A DNA stretch of 64,000 nt from Exophiala sp. HKRS030 (GCA_023897205.1 JAHWDD010000001.1:6634001-6698000); one strand, 5' to 3'; shown: positions 23,887-34,599, counted from the first letter of the stretch. Numbers and translations are program-made. Notes: generated from the letters alone by a model not told the origin.

Positions 23887-24790
23887 ATGGGCGACATTCC
23901 CTTCGAGACTTGTGAATAGCCTTTCATGATGTCACGTGCGATCCTCTCAGACCTTGATATTACCGACAGGAGAATTCGCGTTAGTGTCATTGGGCGTGAC
24001 ATCTATGCCGACAATCGGGCCTTCATAGAAGCTGTTCAGAAAATCTTTCCAGATAAAGCAGCCGTACTTGCCAAGAGTGCAGCCGATCATGCGTATGAAT
24101 CATTTGGCTATCGCACGCTCTGGGTACGCCTGCCGCTGGTACCGGCGAAACTGGTCAGCAAGAAAATGAGGGACGATGGGGCCGAGCTTTTCTCGGTCTT
24201 CACACGACCAGATTATGAGTCTCTCAGGCCAAGTGCATTGGCTGAGTTTCGACAACTGCTGGATATCGTTGAAAATGATTTCTTGGACCAGGATCCATGG
24301 ATAGGTGGTCCCAAAAGTAGCATTGCTGATATTCATGCAAGCTGGATGATCAAGATGGTACTGCAAACCATGGAAGTGGAGAAAGAGCCCGGGTTTTCGA
24401 GACCGAAGTTGCCCAAAGTCCATACTTGGATCAATGGTCTGCCAAAACACGACGAGGACAATGCGCCTCCCAAGATCAGTGCAGCGGAGCCCAAAGAAAA
24501 GATCTTGGGAGCTGATTACGCTGCTGAAGATGTTGGCATAAATGCCAATGACCCAACAGGTCTGAAGGCTGGGACAATGGTAACAGTGGAGACCACTGAC
24601 GAGTAAGTTGTCCTTCTACTTCAACATCCATTGTTCCCCATGCGGATTGACACCTTGACAGTGCCAAACCCGAGGGCCGAGCACAAGCGGGCAAATTGGT
24701 CGGCCTGAGCAGACGGAAGATGTTGTCGAGCTGGAAAATGGTCTCCGCATGCACTTCCCCAGACTCGGTTTTGTGTTGAAGGGTATATGA
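23887..24790 (+). pseudogene. Glutathione S-transferase-like gene with a premature stop and a frameshift
   Basis: The presumed start ATG at 23887 opens MGDIPFETCE and is followed at once by TAG (23917), then PFMMSRAILSDLDI in the same frame. The body AILSDLDITDRRIRVSVIGRDIYADNRAFIEAVQKIFPDKA through EFRQLLDIVENDFLDQDPWIGGPKSSIADIHASWMIKMVL is a GST N- and C-domain pair of the mould type in which the C-terminal domain ends with a conserved extra segment. An intron 24603-24661 (GTAAGT...ACAG) leads into DAKPEGRAQAGKLVGLSR, where one base, probably G, is missing before EDVVELENGLRMHFPRLGFVLKGI. An ATG at 23926 could rescue a protein without the glutathione-binding start of the fold. The stop and the shift make a pseudogene likely; assembly error could explain only the second. 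Confidence 0.7.
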
Positions 24791-24920
24791 AAACCAATTT
24801 GCCGCGATTCGTAGCGAGGGAGGGGTGTAGGCTAGGTATCTGCACCAACAATGGCGTACAATGTCACTCATCCCAACGCGCGAACAGTAGGGATGATAGA
24901 GGGGCCTCTTAAGTTCGTCA

Positions 24921-25562
24921 TCAGTAAAATCCAGGACTGCGTGGAGGCAGATGGCTTTGGTGCGCCTTCAGTCCATACGCTTTATCGCTGGACTCATTTA
25001 CCGGGTTGGCGTCCTGCTGTTCACGAGCCAGCCGTTCGCTCTCTGCCCGAGCTTTCTGCTTGTTGATTTGCCAAACCCTGTCCTCCTCTTCGAGTTCTCT
25101 CAGGGCATCTTCCCATTCCCGTTCCTGAATCTCATCCCCAGTTCCCAGCACCCTTTCGACGTCGACGGCTTCGCCTTTCTGTAACTTTTCAATCACTTCT
25201 CTCAGCCTGTTTAGCTTGAGATCCGCTTTGCGCATGAAGGTATCAAAGTCATTTTGTACGCCCATGATGCGAATGGCCTGCGAGCCAATGAAGAGATAGA
25301 TCCAGATGAAATAACTTGCAGGATTGGAGGACCTCTTCTTTCCAGTCTTGTCGGAGTTGGTGAAGCGCTCACGTAATGCCCTAGGAATGATCGAATGCCA
25401 AAAAGACGATTGTGCCATCTTGGGGAGACGAGAGTCTCGAGTAGCGCTGTGTTGCAGCCTCCGGAAGCATGTCATTTGGTTGCGCATGTATTGATGCAAA
25501 GGTGGACAGTGCCTATTGCGTAGAGCTGCTCGGGCCACGATATGAGAAGTAAAGGGCCTCAT
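24921..25562 (-). CDS. DUF5321 protein, probable mitochondrial membrane protein
   Basis: A single exon of 213 residues. The first 45 residues are rich in Arg, Ala and Ser with few acids, consistent with a mitochondrial presequence. Then come SSFWHSIIPRALRERF, a hydrophobic helix ASYFIWIYLFIGSQAIRIM, and a charged coiled segment FDTFMRKADLKLNRLREVIEKLQKGEAVDVERVLGTGDE followed by REWEDALRELEEEDRVW. This is the layout of the fungal DUF5321 family (recalled), for which I know no firm function; a role in inner-membrane complex assembly is plausible. Start is the ATG at 25562. It is divergent from the separase gene across about 300 bases. Confidence 0.8.
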   Translation of the reverse strand: MRPFTSHIVARAALRNRHCPPLHQYMRNQMTCFRRLQHSATRDSRLPKMAQSSFWHSIIPRALRERFTNSDKTGKKRSSNPASYFIWIYLFIGSQAIRIMGVQNDFDTFMRKADLKLNRLREVIEKLQKGEAVDVERVLGTGDEIQEREWEDALRELEEEDRVWQINKQKARAESERLAREQQDANPVNESSDKAYGLKAHQSHLPPRSPGFY

Positions 25563-25865
25563 GCTTAACACGATTAAAAGCTGCGTACAAGCGCAGGGGA
25601 ACGCAGAGCGAGCCTTCAGTCCACGAGTTTGGGTCTTCCGGGACTGATTTTCGTATTCACTTCGCCAAGTATCTGACGGGAAAGGAATTTCTTCCGACTA
25701 TTTATCTTTCCTAATCAGGACGGTTCCGCCTGCCTTGGAAAACGCGTCTACACTCTTAGATGTGGTATTTGGTTTACAATGGACATTAGCCGGAGCAACT
25801 TACCCAGCATATTCTAGCACGACTTCACTAGTATCACCGAATTGCCACATTTATGTCGTACCCTA
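25563..25865. promoter_or_regulatory. Divergent promoter between DUF5321 gene and separase
   Basis: A 303-base spacer separates the two start codons, so both promoters must lie here. No TATA box or known operator is obvious. Confidence 0.5.
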
Positions 25866-28800
25866 ATGCCTTCACCAGACTCCCAGATCGAATGTGTTCG
25901 CAGAGACCTCAAATTCGCTGCTCCATCTGCGGAGACGCTCAAGTATCTTCGATCGATTTTGAACCTGCCACCAAGCCACAATCGATCAACGCATTCATCA
26001 GCAGCAAGTACCAAAGCAGACAATTGCTCGAAGCTCTCGGCGTCAAATCCCTCCAAACCCAGGCCTGCTCGTGGTGCAGCGTCCGTTCGTCCTCTACAAA
26101 AAGCTCCCCAAATCCCCGCCACAATCACAAGTCATGATCAACGGCGTAAATTGGCCACTGAGGTGTTCAACACGAGTCTGAAGCACCTTGGCGATGCTGT
26201 TAAGGCAGAGAAAGCGAAGGCGCATGCTGGCGAAACTGGCTTCCCAGACACAGTCCACCCTAAACCTTTGCAGGAATGTTCGCCCAACAAAAGGAGGAAG
26301 GGACAGGCTGTAAAGAAGGTTGATGGAGGCCGTAAACACAATGATTCAACGGTTTCTCAGCAAGATCAACGAGCCACATTAGCCAGCTGTGCTCTCTCCG
26401 CACTAGAGTACCTCCTTGTCGAGGACATCGTCGCAATTCCTCAGAAATCGGAGCAAAAGAAAATGATCCAGAGTGGCTCGTTGATTCTCCTTGACCGTAC
26501 GATTGCCTTGGGTCTTACAAGCGAAGCCGAATCACAAGCAAGAGCTATCTATAGGTCGTATTGGTCCGATTATCCGAAGAAGCCTACCGATGGTTGTGAG
26601 CGCACAGAAACTCTGCACAACTACATTCTTGGGCGAGCCGATGCGATTGAAGACAGATCACTATTTGGCTTTACAGCTTCTATGCAGAGCCAGATCATGA
26701 GGCTAGCTATTTCTCTTGGCCCACGGAGTATCGATGATGCTTTTGTTCATTCCCTCGAGTTAGAGACCATTGGTAGTCCGGGCTGGATAACTATTCAGGG
26801 CATGCAGAATGGTCATCAAAACAGGGAGACTACAGGATCCCAGCTTCGGACCATCTCTCTCGCGGCATCGAAGCTCTATTCTCTTGCTGTGAAATCCACA
26901 TCCAGCTTGGTCGACACGGACGTTGCTTATTCACTATTTTGCGTAGCCCTGGATATCAAGTTTGAATCTTGGAGATATTTGACTACTGTTCCCGAGGTTC
27001 AAGCGGATGTCTGGCGACATTTCATCTCCGCAACAAAAAGAGCTACCTCAACCATCGCACCTTTCCCCAGCGGTCAACGAGTGTTCGCTGCTCTTCGTCG
27101 CATACAGAGATCTCTGGAAAGTCTCGGACAAGATGCCTCTGTGCCGTTGGAATTCATCGAATGCTTGGCTCGCGCTGATCCTCAAGTGCGCAACCAAACT
27201 GAAATTCAGTCACTCCTTAATGCCAGTGTTACACCAAAAGATCCGATGACCTTGATAACCATCAAGTGCCAAACTATTGCTTCTTTACTTGATGTGCCTT
27301 CAAATGATACTCGCACAGCTATGAGCTCGTTGGCCCAGAGCATGCACAGTTTCGCACCGAACCCACCCCTGACAATAGGACAATTGGAACAAATCCTCGT
27401 GGCTGCAGCTACGCTTCGAAAAGCGTTGCTTGAAAAGGCCCTGATACCTTTCCAGGCTGATCAACATGACCTGGAAAAGCCTTATCTGCAGCAAGATTGC
27501 ATTCATCTGCTCCTCACTTCTTCAGAACTCATTTTGAAGCAAATCAAATCGACTGTGCAAGCTAGTCCAATGAATCCCAACTCAGAAAAAGTCGGAAGGA
27601 TTTTATGCTCGTTGATCAAGAATGCGGATGCGTTGCTCGCAATCGACAAGGCTGCTCCTGACAGCTTTGCAGAATGGGGCGATGCAATACAATCTTGCTC
27701 AGCGATTGTGTCATTGCTCAGGACATGTTGTGCTCGAGGCGAGTTCAATGACTCTATTGTCAAGGCCGTTCACCAGATCCAAGGTCGTGTGTCGCAGGCT
27801 TTCTGGCAGAGATATCTCAAGGCTGTCGGGTCGCGCAAGAGTATTTCGGAGCAGATTCTGCATTTGCAGTCGTCCATTGAGGTTTTGAGCGACTTAGGAG
27901 CACCTGAGCAAACCGCAATGGGTCTAAGCTTAAAGTATCAGAAATTGGCGTCATGCCACGCAGAGCTAGACGATTTTCCTCGTGCCATGTCGTTGCTTAG
28001 ACAAGCAATAGAATTGGATGTTGTCAATGGATCGGTCGAATTTGCTGTGCAACGAACGTTGAGCTATCCCAGCCGGGAAATCTGGTCTGATATCGAATCC
28101 GGAATTGTTTCATTAAGCACCAATCTAGCAAAATATACAGACGTATACTTACAGTCTCCGTCGCCTCCGGAAAACTCCGATATGTTCTATGACCCTCATC
28201 ATTTGCCCGCCATCCACCGAGCAGTTGTCATTGAAAAGCAAATACTTCATGTGGTTGAGAAACAGCTTTCGCATCAACAGCGAGTCTGTATCAAATCCCA
28301 GGTGGACTTCTTGCTCAGCTTATTGTCCGAACCTCGTTATGATGTATTGCGACTCAGAGTAGTTAGTCGGCTTCTCGATGTGCAAACCAGGACTGGTTTG
28401 AATGAACGCTTTCTGCCATTCGATGCCGAATTGATTCGATCACTTCTCTCTCCTGTAGAGGGTGTCCTTGAGGATATATATCTTTACTCTCTTAGACCAG
28501 CTCTAAGGCTATTGATCGGACTGCAGTACGATATTTTGAACGGGCAAGTCACTACACAGAACTTGGGAAAATATTTGCAGGACTTGGGCGATCTTGTGTT
28601 TCACTGCAAGACCCCAAAAAGTCTTTCAAGTGTTATCGATGATCCTGAGGTATTGGTGTCTGTTCTTTTCCGCTGCCTGAATTGTGCCTCCGTGCTTGAA
28701 GATCCCATATCCGCTCAGCAGGCGTTGAAAATTCTTTGTGTTCTTGTGGACCTTGGTCACTTGGCAAAGAACATGTCCAAAACTGATATTCTGCTTCAAC

Positions 28801-31800
28801 TCGCACGCGTGCATATGCAGCTTCAGGAACTTGAGCTAGCTAATGATGCTTTACGTGATGCTAAGACTTCGACTTCCGGGCAAGAGATTGACCCACTGAT
28901 CGAGGTTGATTGGGCAATAGCTCAATCGGAGCTCTACTTCCTCGTGGACGACTGTGCTAGAAGCTCAGCCAGCCTTGATCACGCCCAAGCAGTATGGAGA
29001 GACGCTCAATCGTTCAGTGATCCAGGCCGAAAGCGTCGCTTGAGGTCACAGCTTCTCCTCTGTCAAGCTGCTGATCTTGCGTCCCGTTTAGCCTTCCAAT
29101 TCGGTGAACTCTCAAATGCCACACAATATGCCAGGCAGTCTGTAAAGATTATCGCAGGGATATGGTCATCGATCGAGAAGAGCTGGCAAGACGCGGACCT
29201 TCGTCCCGCGAGCAGCCCGAATGGCAATTCTGTGACGCAACTAGCGTTAACCATGTCTTCTCTTGACTTGGCTGGGAGCCAGGAACCAATGCGCGATGAA
29301 CAGTTCGCAGCGAGATACCTTCAGCCCATCTTGCTTTATTGTTCGACCTTTCGCAACCTGGCGTCTCTTACGGCTCACTGTGGACAATATCAGAATGCAG
29401 TATTCTTCCTGGAGCAGGCACTAAACGTGGCAAAGAAGGCTAAATTGCCAATGAGTATGACCAGTATACAAGGCGAGCTTACACTTCTACATGCTCAAGC
29501 TAGTGAATACAGCAAGGCTAGGGAAATCATGAAAGCATCACTACCAATTTCATCACATAATGGACTAGGCCTCGAGCGTGCAATGTGCTCCATCAATCAG
29601 GCAGAAGCTCAACTTTGGCTCGGAGATGATGCTGCAATCCACAGTCTCTTGCAAGACGCCTCCCAGCAGTTGCTCCTCTACCTCAACGTCCCTGACGGGC
29701 ATGCTCATATATCCAGTAAGGTTGAAAAGGTCAAAGCTCCGACTCAGCCCAGTCGACAAAAGTCCGTATCTAAAAAGTCAAACCCATCGCCAACCTCATC
29801 GTCTGTGGTGGCTGAAAGACCGAAAATTGTTTCTACCAGGGCGATAAGGAATATGCAGATGCGAATAGCAGCAATTCAGTCTGACACCCGTCTTCCTGTA
29901 CGTGGTGATTCGAGCACAGGCGCAGGCTCTCAGGGGTTTGAAATCGACCCGGTAAATTTTCGAGCATCAATAGCAGAGGCTCAGCGATTGCTACACGGAG
30001 CATTCAAGCGATTCTCTGAAGACACAGCGAGCAACGCCCTTGCCGAGACGGCAGTGGCACTCCCTGTCAGGTACAAGTCGTCCAGAAAGAGTGGTAGATT
30101 CTCGTTCGTGCTACATACCGCCAACACGCCAGACATGGGCAAGACGGCTACAAGGAAGTTGAAAACATCAAAGGCGATTGTGTCATCCAAGCAGGAAGAT
30201 GCAGATGGGAAAACGCTTCTTGCAAAGGCTTATGAGCATATATCTAAAGTGATGAAAGAGAGTTCGCATCTTATTCCCCTCGATCTGGTGCACACAATCC
30301 ACAAACTATTATCACAAATCACGCTGCTATCAACAGCATTGGGCAATGCACCCATCGATTCATCACAACAACTCTTCTCATACGCTATTGCATCATTAGA
30401 CGAGATGCAGACCAGGGCAACCGCTTTGACATCTGCCGAAATTGCAACAGCTGATGTATCTAAAGTTCAACACTGGCCAGCAACACGATATCATGCGGCT
30501 TTTGTGGATTGTGACGAAGGGGTGGAACATGATTTGAAATCAACGCTGAGATGGTTGCCACGAAGCTGGGCGGTTGTGTCGGTGGGGTTGAATCAAGATC
30601 ACAATGAGCTACTCGTGACCAGAACAACACAAAGCCAATCGCCATTTGTATTGCGAATACCTCTCACCAGACCAGATCCAGCTGCACTTGACCATGACGA
30701 GCTAAGCTTTGACAGCGCGAAGATGGAGCTTCACCAGATTGTCAAAGAAGCAAATATATCAGCTCATGATACCAGGGGATGTGCGGCAGACAAGAATGTT
30801 CGAAAGGCATGGTTCGCCGAGCGACTGGCGCTGGATGCTCGGCTCTCTGCATTGTTGGACGATATTGAGAACCTCTGGTTTGGAGGATTTCGTGGACTCC
30901 TTTCAGCAGGTCAACGACACGACGTCGAGCTGTCGCGGTTTAGTAAGGCTTTTACAAGTATTCTCAATCGGCATCTCCCCTCACGACAGAAGCTTTCCAA
31001 ATCTAGGGCTACAACCAAGATTGAGCTACATACGCATGTCCTAGAGCTCTTCGTTACTCTCGGCCATCCCCAGAAAAGAGACGTTGAAGATGCTATTACC
31101 GATTTGATATATTTTGTGATTGACATACTACAGTTCAATGGCGAGCATAATGCGTACGATGAGATCGACTTTGACAGCGTTTTGGTTGAGGTGATTGACG
31201 CTCTGCATGCCTATCACGGGGAGCCTTCAAACCAAGAGGATAATAAGAGCAATTCGCATACAATATTGATCCTGGACAAGGAGTTGCAAGCATTCCCTTG
31301 GGAATCAATGCCGTGCTTGAGAGGTTTATCTGTTTCAAGGATGCCTTCCTTGAAGGCGACGAGGATGAGATTGGAGCAGATTCAAAATCAGGGGAAGCAT
31401 ACTGAGGGTTTTGTGGCTTCGTCAACAAGAGGTACTTACATGCTGAATCCATCGTCGGATCTTGCGTCAACGCAAGATACATTCCAACCACTATTCGAAC
31501 GTCAGCTCGCCTATTTCACGGCAATCGTCAAACGAGCGCCAACCGAGGCGGAATTTGAAAAGGCACTGAAGACAGATGATTTGTTGTTATACTTTGGGCA
31601 CGGTGGAGGGGCGCAGTATATTCGTGGTGGAACAATCCGAAAGCTTCAGCAATGCGCAGTGACATTGCTGATGGGATGCAGTAGCGCGAAACTGACGGAG
31701 TACGGTGTGTTTGAGTCGCAGGGAATGCCCTGGAATTACATCAGTGGTGGCAGCCTTGCTGTAGTCGGCACGCTCTGGGATGTTACAGACCGAGACATTG

Positions 31801-32045
31801 ACCGATTTGCGATGGAGGTTATGTCGGAGTGGGGACTGATCCAAAAGCCGGACGAGACATGCGCCAAGTCAGGTAGTAAAGCAGCAAAGCAAGCCGTCGT
31901 GAAGAATGGCAACAAGGTGATGGACCAGAAGCGGGGTGAAGTGTCACTGGACCAGGCAGTGGCACGGGCAAGGGAAAGCTGCTTGCTGAAGTACTTGAAT
32001 GGAGCAGCTCCTGTTGTCTATGGGGTGCCTGTATTTTTAGAATAG
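25866..32045 (+). CDS. bimB: Separase (cohesin protease), ESP1/bimB homologue
   Basis: Cysteine protease that cleaves the kleisin Scc1/Rad21 of cohesin at anaphase. A single uninterrupted exon encodes 2059 residues, the usual size for moulds. Residues 1-1500 form a helical, TPR-like superhelix (many Leu/Ala-rich repeats). A Ser/Lys-rich linker lies near 1290-1330. The C-terminal caspase-like domain contains ILDKELQAFPWESMPCLRG, LLYFGHGGGAQYI with catalytic His1912, and VTLLMGCSSAKLTEYG with catalytic Cys1938, then GGSLAVVGTLWDVTDRDIDRFA. All catalytic elements are present and the frame is unbroken over 6.2 kb. Start: ATG at 25866, the first in frame; an ATG at 25853 is in another frame. It should act with securin, which is not in this window. 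Confidence 0.96.
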   Translation: MPSPDSQIECVRRDLKFAAPSAETLKYLRSILNLPPSHNRSTHSSAASTKADNCSKLSASNPSKPRPARGAASVRPLQKAPQIPATITSHDQRRKLATEVFNTSLKHLGDAVKAEKAKAHAGETGFPDTVHPKPLQECSPNKRRKGQAVKKVDGGRKHNDSTVSQQDQRATLASCALSALEYLLVEDIVAIPQKSEQKKMIQSGSLILLDRTIALGLTSEAESQARAIYRSYWSDYPKKPTDGCERTETLHNYILGRADAIEDRSLFGFTASMQSQIMRLAISLGPRSIDDAFVHSLELETIGSPGWITIQGMQNGHQNRETTGSQLRTISLAASKLYSLAVKSTSSLVDTDVAYSLFCVALDIKFESWRYLTTVPEVQADVWRHFISATKRATSTIAPFPSGQRVFAALRRIQRSLESLGQDASVPLEFIECLARADPQVRNQTEIQSLLNASVTPKDPMTLITIKCQTIASLLDVPSNDTRTAMSSLAQSMHSFAPNPPLTIGQLEQILVAAATLRKALLEKALIPFQADQHDLEKPYLQQDCIHLLLTSSELILKQIKSTVQASPMNPNSEKVGRILCSLIKNADALLAIDKAAPDSFAEWGDAIQSCSAIVSLLRTCCARGEFNDSIVKAVHQIQGRVSQAFWQRYLKAVGSRKSISEQILHLQSSIEVLSDLGAPEQTAMGLSLKYQKLASCHAELDDFPRAMSLLRQAIELDVVNGSVEFAVQRTLSYPSREIWSDIESGIVSLSTNLAKYTDVYLQSPSPPENSDMFYDPHHLPAIHRAVVIEKQILHVVEKQLSHQQRVCIKSQVDFLLSLLSEPRYDVLRLRVVSRLLDVQTRTGLNERFLPFDAELIRSLLSPVEGVLEDIYLYSLRPALRLLIGLQYDILNGQVTTQNLGKYLQDLGDLVFHCKTPKSLSSVIDDPEVLVSVLFRCLNCASVLEDPISAQQALKILCVLVDLGHLAKNMSKTDILLQLARVHMQLQELELANDALRDAKTSTSGQEIDPLIEVDWAIAQSELYFLVDDCARSSASLDHAQAVWRDAQSFSDPGRKRRLRSQLLLCQAADLASRLAFQFGELSNATQYARQSVKIIAGIWSSIEKSWQDADLRPASSPNGNSVTQLALTMSSLDLAGSQEPMRDEQFAARYLQPILLYCSTFRNLASLTAHCGQYQNAVFFLEQALNVAKKAKLPMSMTSIQGELTLLHAQASEYSKAREIMKASLPISSHNGLGLERAMCSINQAEAQLWLGDDAAIHSLLQDASQQLLLYLNVPDGHAHISSKVEKVKAPTQPSRQKSVSKKSNPSPTSSSVVAERPKIVSTRAIRNMQMRIAAIQSDTRLPVRGDSSTGAGSQGFEIDPVNFRASIAEAQRLLHGAFKRFSEDTASNALAETAVALPVRYKSSRKSGRFSFVLHTANTPDMGKTATRKLKTSKAIVSSKQEDADGKTLLAKAYEHISKVMKESSHLIPLDLVHTIHKLLSQITLLSTALGNAPIDSSQQLFSYAIASLDEMQTRATALTSAEIATADVSKVQHWPATRYHAAFVDCDEGVEHDLKSTLRWLPRSWAVVSVGLNQDHNELLVTRTTQSQSPFVLRIPLTRPDPAALDHDELSFDSAKMELHQIVKEANISAHDTRGCAADKNVRKAWFAERLALDARLSALLDDIENLWFGGFRGLLSAGQRHDVELSRFSKAFTSILNRHLPSRQKLSKSRATTKIELHTHVLELFVTLGHPQKRDVEDAITDLIYFVIDILQFNGEHNAYDEIDFDSVLVEVIDALHAYHGEPSNQEDNKSNSHTILILDKELQAFPWESMPCLRGLSVSRMPSLKATRMRLEQIQNQGKHTEGFVASSTRGTYMLNPSSDLASTQDTFQPLFERQLAYFTAIVKRAPTEAEFEKALKTDDLLLYFGHGGGAQYIRGGTIRKLQQCAVTLLMGCSSAKLTEYGVFESQGMPWNYISGGSLAVVGTLWDVTDRDIDRFAMEVMSEWGLIQKPDETCAKSGSKAAKQAVVKNGNKVMDQKRGEVSLDQAVARARESCLLKYLNGAAPVVYGVPVFLE

Positions 32046-33073
32046 TAGAAGTGCGGGCAGTACAACTATCAGACCCATTGAATGGATTTCCTAGCAGTCT
32101 TGGAACATTGTCGAGGATATTGGAAGATAGATGTCACCATGTCTGTCGCACTATGGCCGCGTTGATTGTATACCGGTATCTAAACCAGCGTGGGTTATGC
32201 ATTACATCCAGACTTCGTAAGTGCTTTCAGCCTTGTCTTGCACGGAAGGCGGGCGAAGCATCTGCCGGCTGCGAAGAGGCGATATTGATGCTGATCTAGC
32301 TGTGTTCAGACTAGTCAGACACATAACGTGCTACAGATAGCCAGATAGTGCCAGATGCAGCTTCTGAGCCGAGCGCGTGGTAGGCACGACTGGCTGCGTA
32401 AGATATTAAGATGAGATTGTGTGTGGAAGGTGCAATGCACGCGCCTGCGGAGAAAAGAGGAGCCCTGAGGAGCCCTGAGGAGCACTGAGGAGGAAGGAAC
32501 GGAGCATCAATGGGACCGTCGGGGCGCAGCTGCAGTCTAAGGAGGCTTGCGGCTTCTGTAACCCCGTGATTCTGAGGTTCTGACCTTCGGGCCAAATCAT
32601 GTCATTCCTCCGACTCCCCTCTGCTCTGATTCGTCACCCAGCCTCCCTTAGTCTCAAGGCATCCATCTTACTACTTCTGATCTCCTCATCGTCACCTGTG
32701 TTGACTGGTTCTACCAAACCTCACATTTGATCTCCGACCACCATATATCCCAATCATCTCCTCTGTTACTGTGCTCCATACACATATACTTTGTGATCTG
32801 TTCAAGCTCCAACGGGGAATATCAACAACAATATCAACACCGCGTCGCGATACTTTTGCCTGATCTAACCCTTTGCCTTGTACCCCTCTTGTCCCATATA
32901 TATCATCTCACCTGCTCCCACGTCAACACTTTTGCTCACCACAGTTCTCAATTGCTTCACATTGCTCATTTGAAACACTGAAACCCATTACCAATCTGCT
33001 CTTGACAGTTCTACTGCCACAAAAACATCTCTCAAACTCACACGCTCAAGTCTCATCAAGCTCCTAGCTTTCC
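32046..33073. other. Intergenic: separase 3' flank and leader of the membrane-protein gene
   Basis: No gene. From about 32600 to 33070 the plus strand is CT-rich, as expected for the 5' leader of the following gene. Confidence 0.55.
32459..32491. repeat. Three tandem copies of a 10-bp GGAGCCCTGA word
   Basis: GGAGCCCTGA, GGAGCCCTGA, GGAGCACTGA in direct succession, then GGAGGAAGG. Simple tandem duplication. Confidence 0.8.
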
Positions 33074-34053
33074 ATGCAACTCGACTCTCATCGTCGTCAG
33101 CTCAGCCTTAACGACATGCCCTGCCAATTCTTTCGCCGCTGCCCAGCAGCTACTAATTCAACTCCCCATGATGCTCTCCCCGGTAATGATGTCGACGGCC
33201 CAGTCGATGACTGGAAGACCGTTCGCCGCTTCCACCTCCGCATGATGAGAAAACAAATCCGCAGTGTCGTTCTCATGATGGCATTGATGGAAGCTCTCCG
33301 TCATGGTCCTCTCCAACTTGCCTACACTGGCAAGCGTGGATTCCCTGAACCTGGTCCAGAAGACTTTGGTGTATGTGTTGATCCTCTGCTCTAATTGAAA
33401 CCACTGGCTAACACTTCCCAATCTAGATCTCCTACAACGTTGGATACTTCTTGAGCTGGCTTTATGTGTGCCTTTTCATGACTATCTATGTCCCTTTCTT
33501 CAGTGTAAGTCCTCACTTCAGCCTCTGACCTCGATACCTGATCCCACATACTTACATATCCATATAGTGGTGGGTACCCAATACCGAATCCTCTGATCCA
33601 GACCACCCTTCCACCACCGCAAGATTTGCCGATTTTTTGAAAGTCGTCAACATGTACCTGATTCCATTCACAATTGGCGTTTCTCTCCTCCAACATCTCT
33701 TCTACACGGTATCCTGCTTCATCTACGTGGACTCCCGTGCTAGAAACTCCCGTGCCTTCCCAGCAAATACACGCAAAAACTGGCTCGTCCGTGGCCTCTT
33801 CCTGCTCGGCATCCTCATCTCCACAAGCTCAGGCTACGGCATCTTCAAGATTCTTGGTGAACAAGACCTTGTCCACGTCAAAGACTTGGAATACTATATC
33901 ATCGTTGTTCCTTTCCAAATCAACTTTGGCATCTTCCTCGGCACTATCATGCAGTTCCGTATGGAGAAGGTCGCTGCCCGCCGCCTTGCCAGAGCCGCTC
34001 AAAAGGATTTCAATGATTCATACTCTGAAAAACAAAGACTCCTCGATGTCTAG
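33074..34053 (+). CDS. Multi-pass membrane protein of unknown function, open beyond its TAG stop
   Basis: Exons 33074-33370, 33427-33504 and 33568-34053 are all phase 0 with GTATGT/GTAAGT donors and CTAG/TATAG acceptors; 286 residues. After a polar start (WKTVRRFHLRMMRKQIRSVVLMMALMEALRHG) there are four hydrophobic segments: exon 2 (ISYNVGYFLSWLYVCLFMTIYV), YLIPFTIGVSLLQHLFYTVSCFIYV, LVRGLFLLGILISTSSGYG and YYIIVVPFQINFGIFLGTIM. I do not recognise the family. The TAG at 34051-34053 follows LLDV, and the same frame then stays open for 181 more codons (see next feature), so the natural C-terminus is uncertain. Confidence 0.72.
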
Positions 34054-34599
34054 GTGACTGTCGATCAGTCCAAGAAAGATAAGACACAATCTTCAACCGA
34101 AACAACCGTTCCCAGCTCTCCTTCATCAGACACCACCAGTTCATCTTCCAATCAAACCACTCAAACCATCATTCACAATGACCATGAACCCATCAGTATC
34201 AAGGCCAAAACCAAAAAATCCGACACATCTGATAGCTTATCAATTCGAACTGAAAACAAGCCCATCATTATCCAATCAAACACAATCAATTCCATCACGT
34301 CCGATAAAAAACCAGCCAGAATTCCAGAGCCTAATTCAATTCTTGCAACTAGCTTCGAAGCTCACCAAGATGCACAAATTCTCCGGGCAAAATACATTGT
34401 GGCAAATAAACGCATCCGAGCGTGGAACAAGCTCGTCGGTTGCGGCTTAGAGGATCCAGACTTTGACCCTGTAGACTGGTTCCTGATCGACAACCTGGCC
34501 TGGGACATGGTGGTTGAAGGCCAGGGGAAGAAGGTAGTTAAAATCCGAAGGAGACTGAGGAGAACTGGCAAGTTGTCGGATTACCTGGGGAGTGAGTGA
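34054..34599 (+). CDS. In-frame 181-codon extension after the TAG stop
   Basis: The frame of the preceding membrane protein continues after TAG until TGA at 34597-34599. The first 95 residues are Ser/Thr/Lys/Gln-rich and look disordered; the end looks folded and is strongly protein-like (SFEAHQDAQILRAKYIV, NKRIRAWNKLVGCGLEDPDFDPVDWFLIDNLAWDMV, KIRRRLRRTGKLSDYLG). Its only in-frame ATG is very late, so it is not an independent gene with a normal start. Options: stop-codon readthrough, a strain-specific nonsense mutation (for example CAG to TAG), an unrecognised splice form that removes the stop, or a sequence error. Confidence 0.5.
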   Translation: MTVDQSKKDKTQSSTETTVPSSPSSDTTSSSSNQTTQTIIHNDHEPISIKAKTKKSDTSDSLSIRTENKPIIIQSNTINSITSDKKPARIPEPNSILATSFEAHQDAQILRAKYIVANKRIRAWNKLVGCGLEDPDFDPVDWFLIDNLAWDMVVEGQGKKVVKIRRRLRRTGKLSDYLGSE

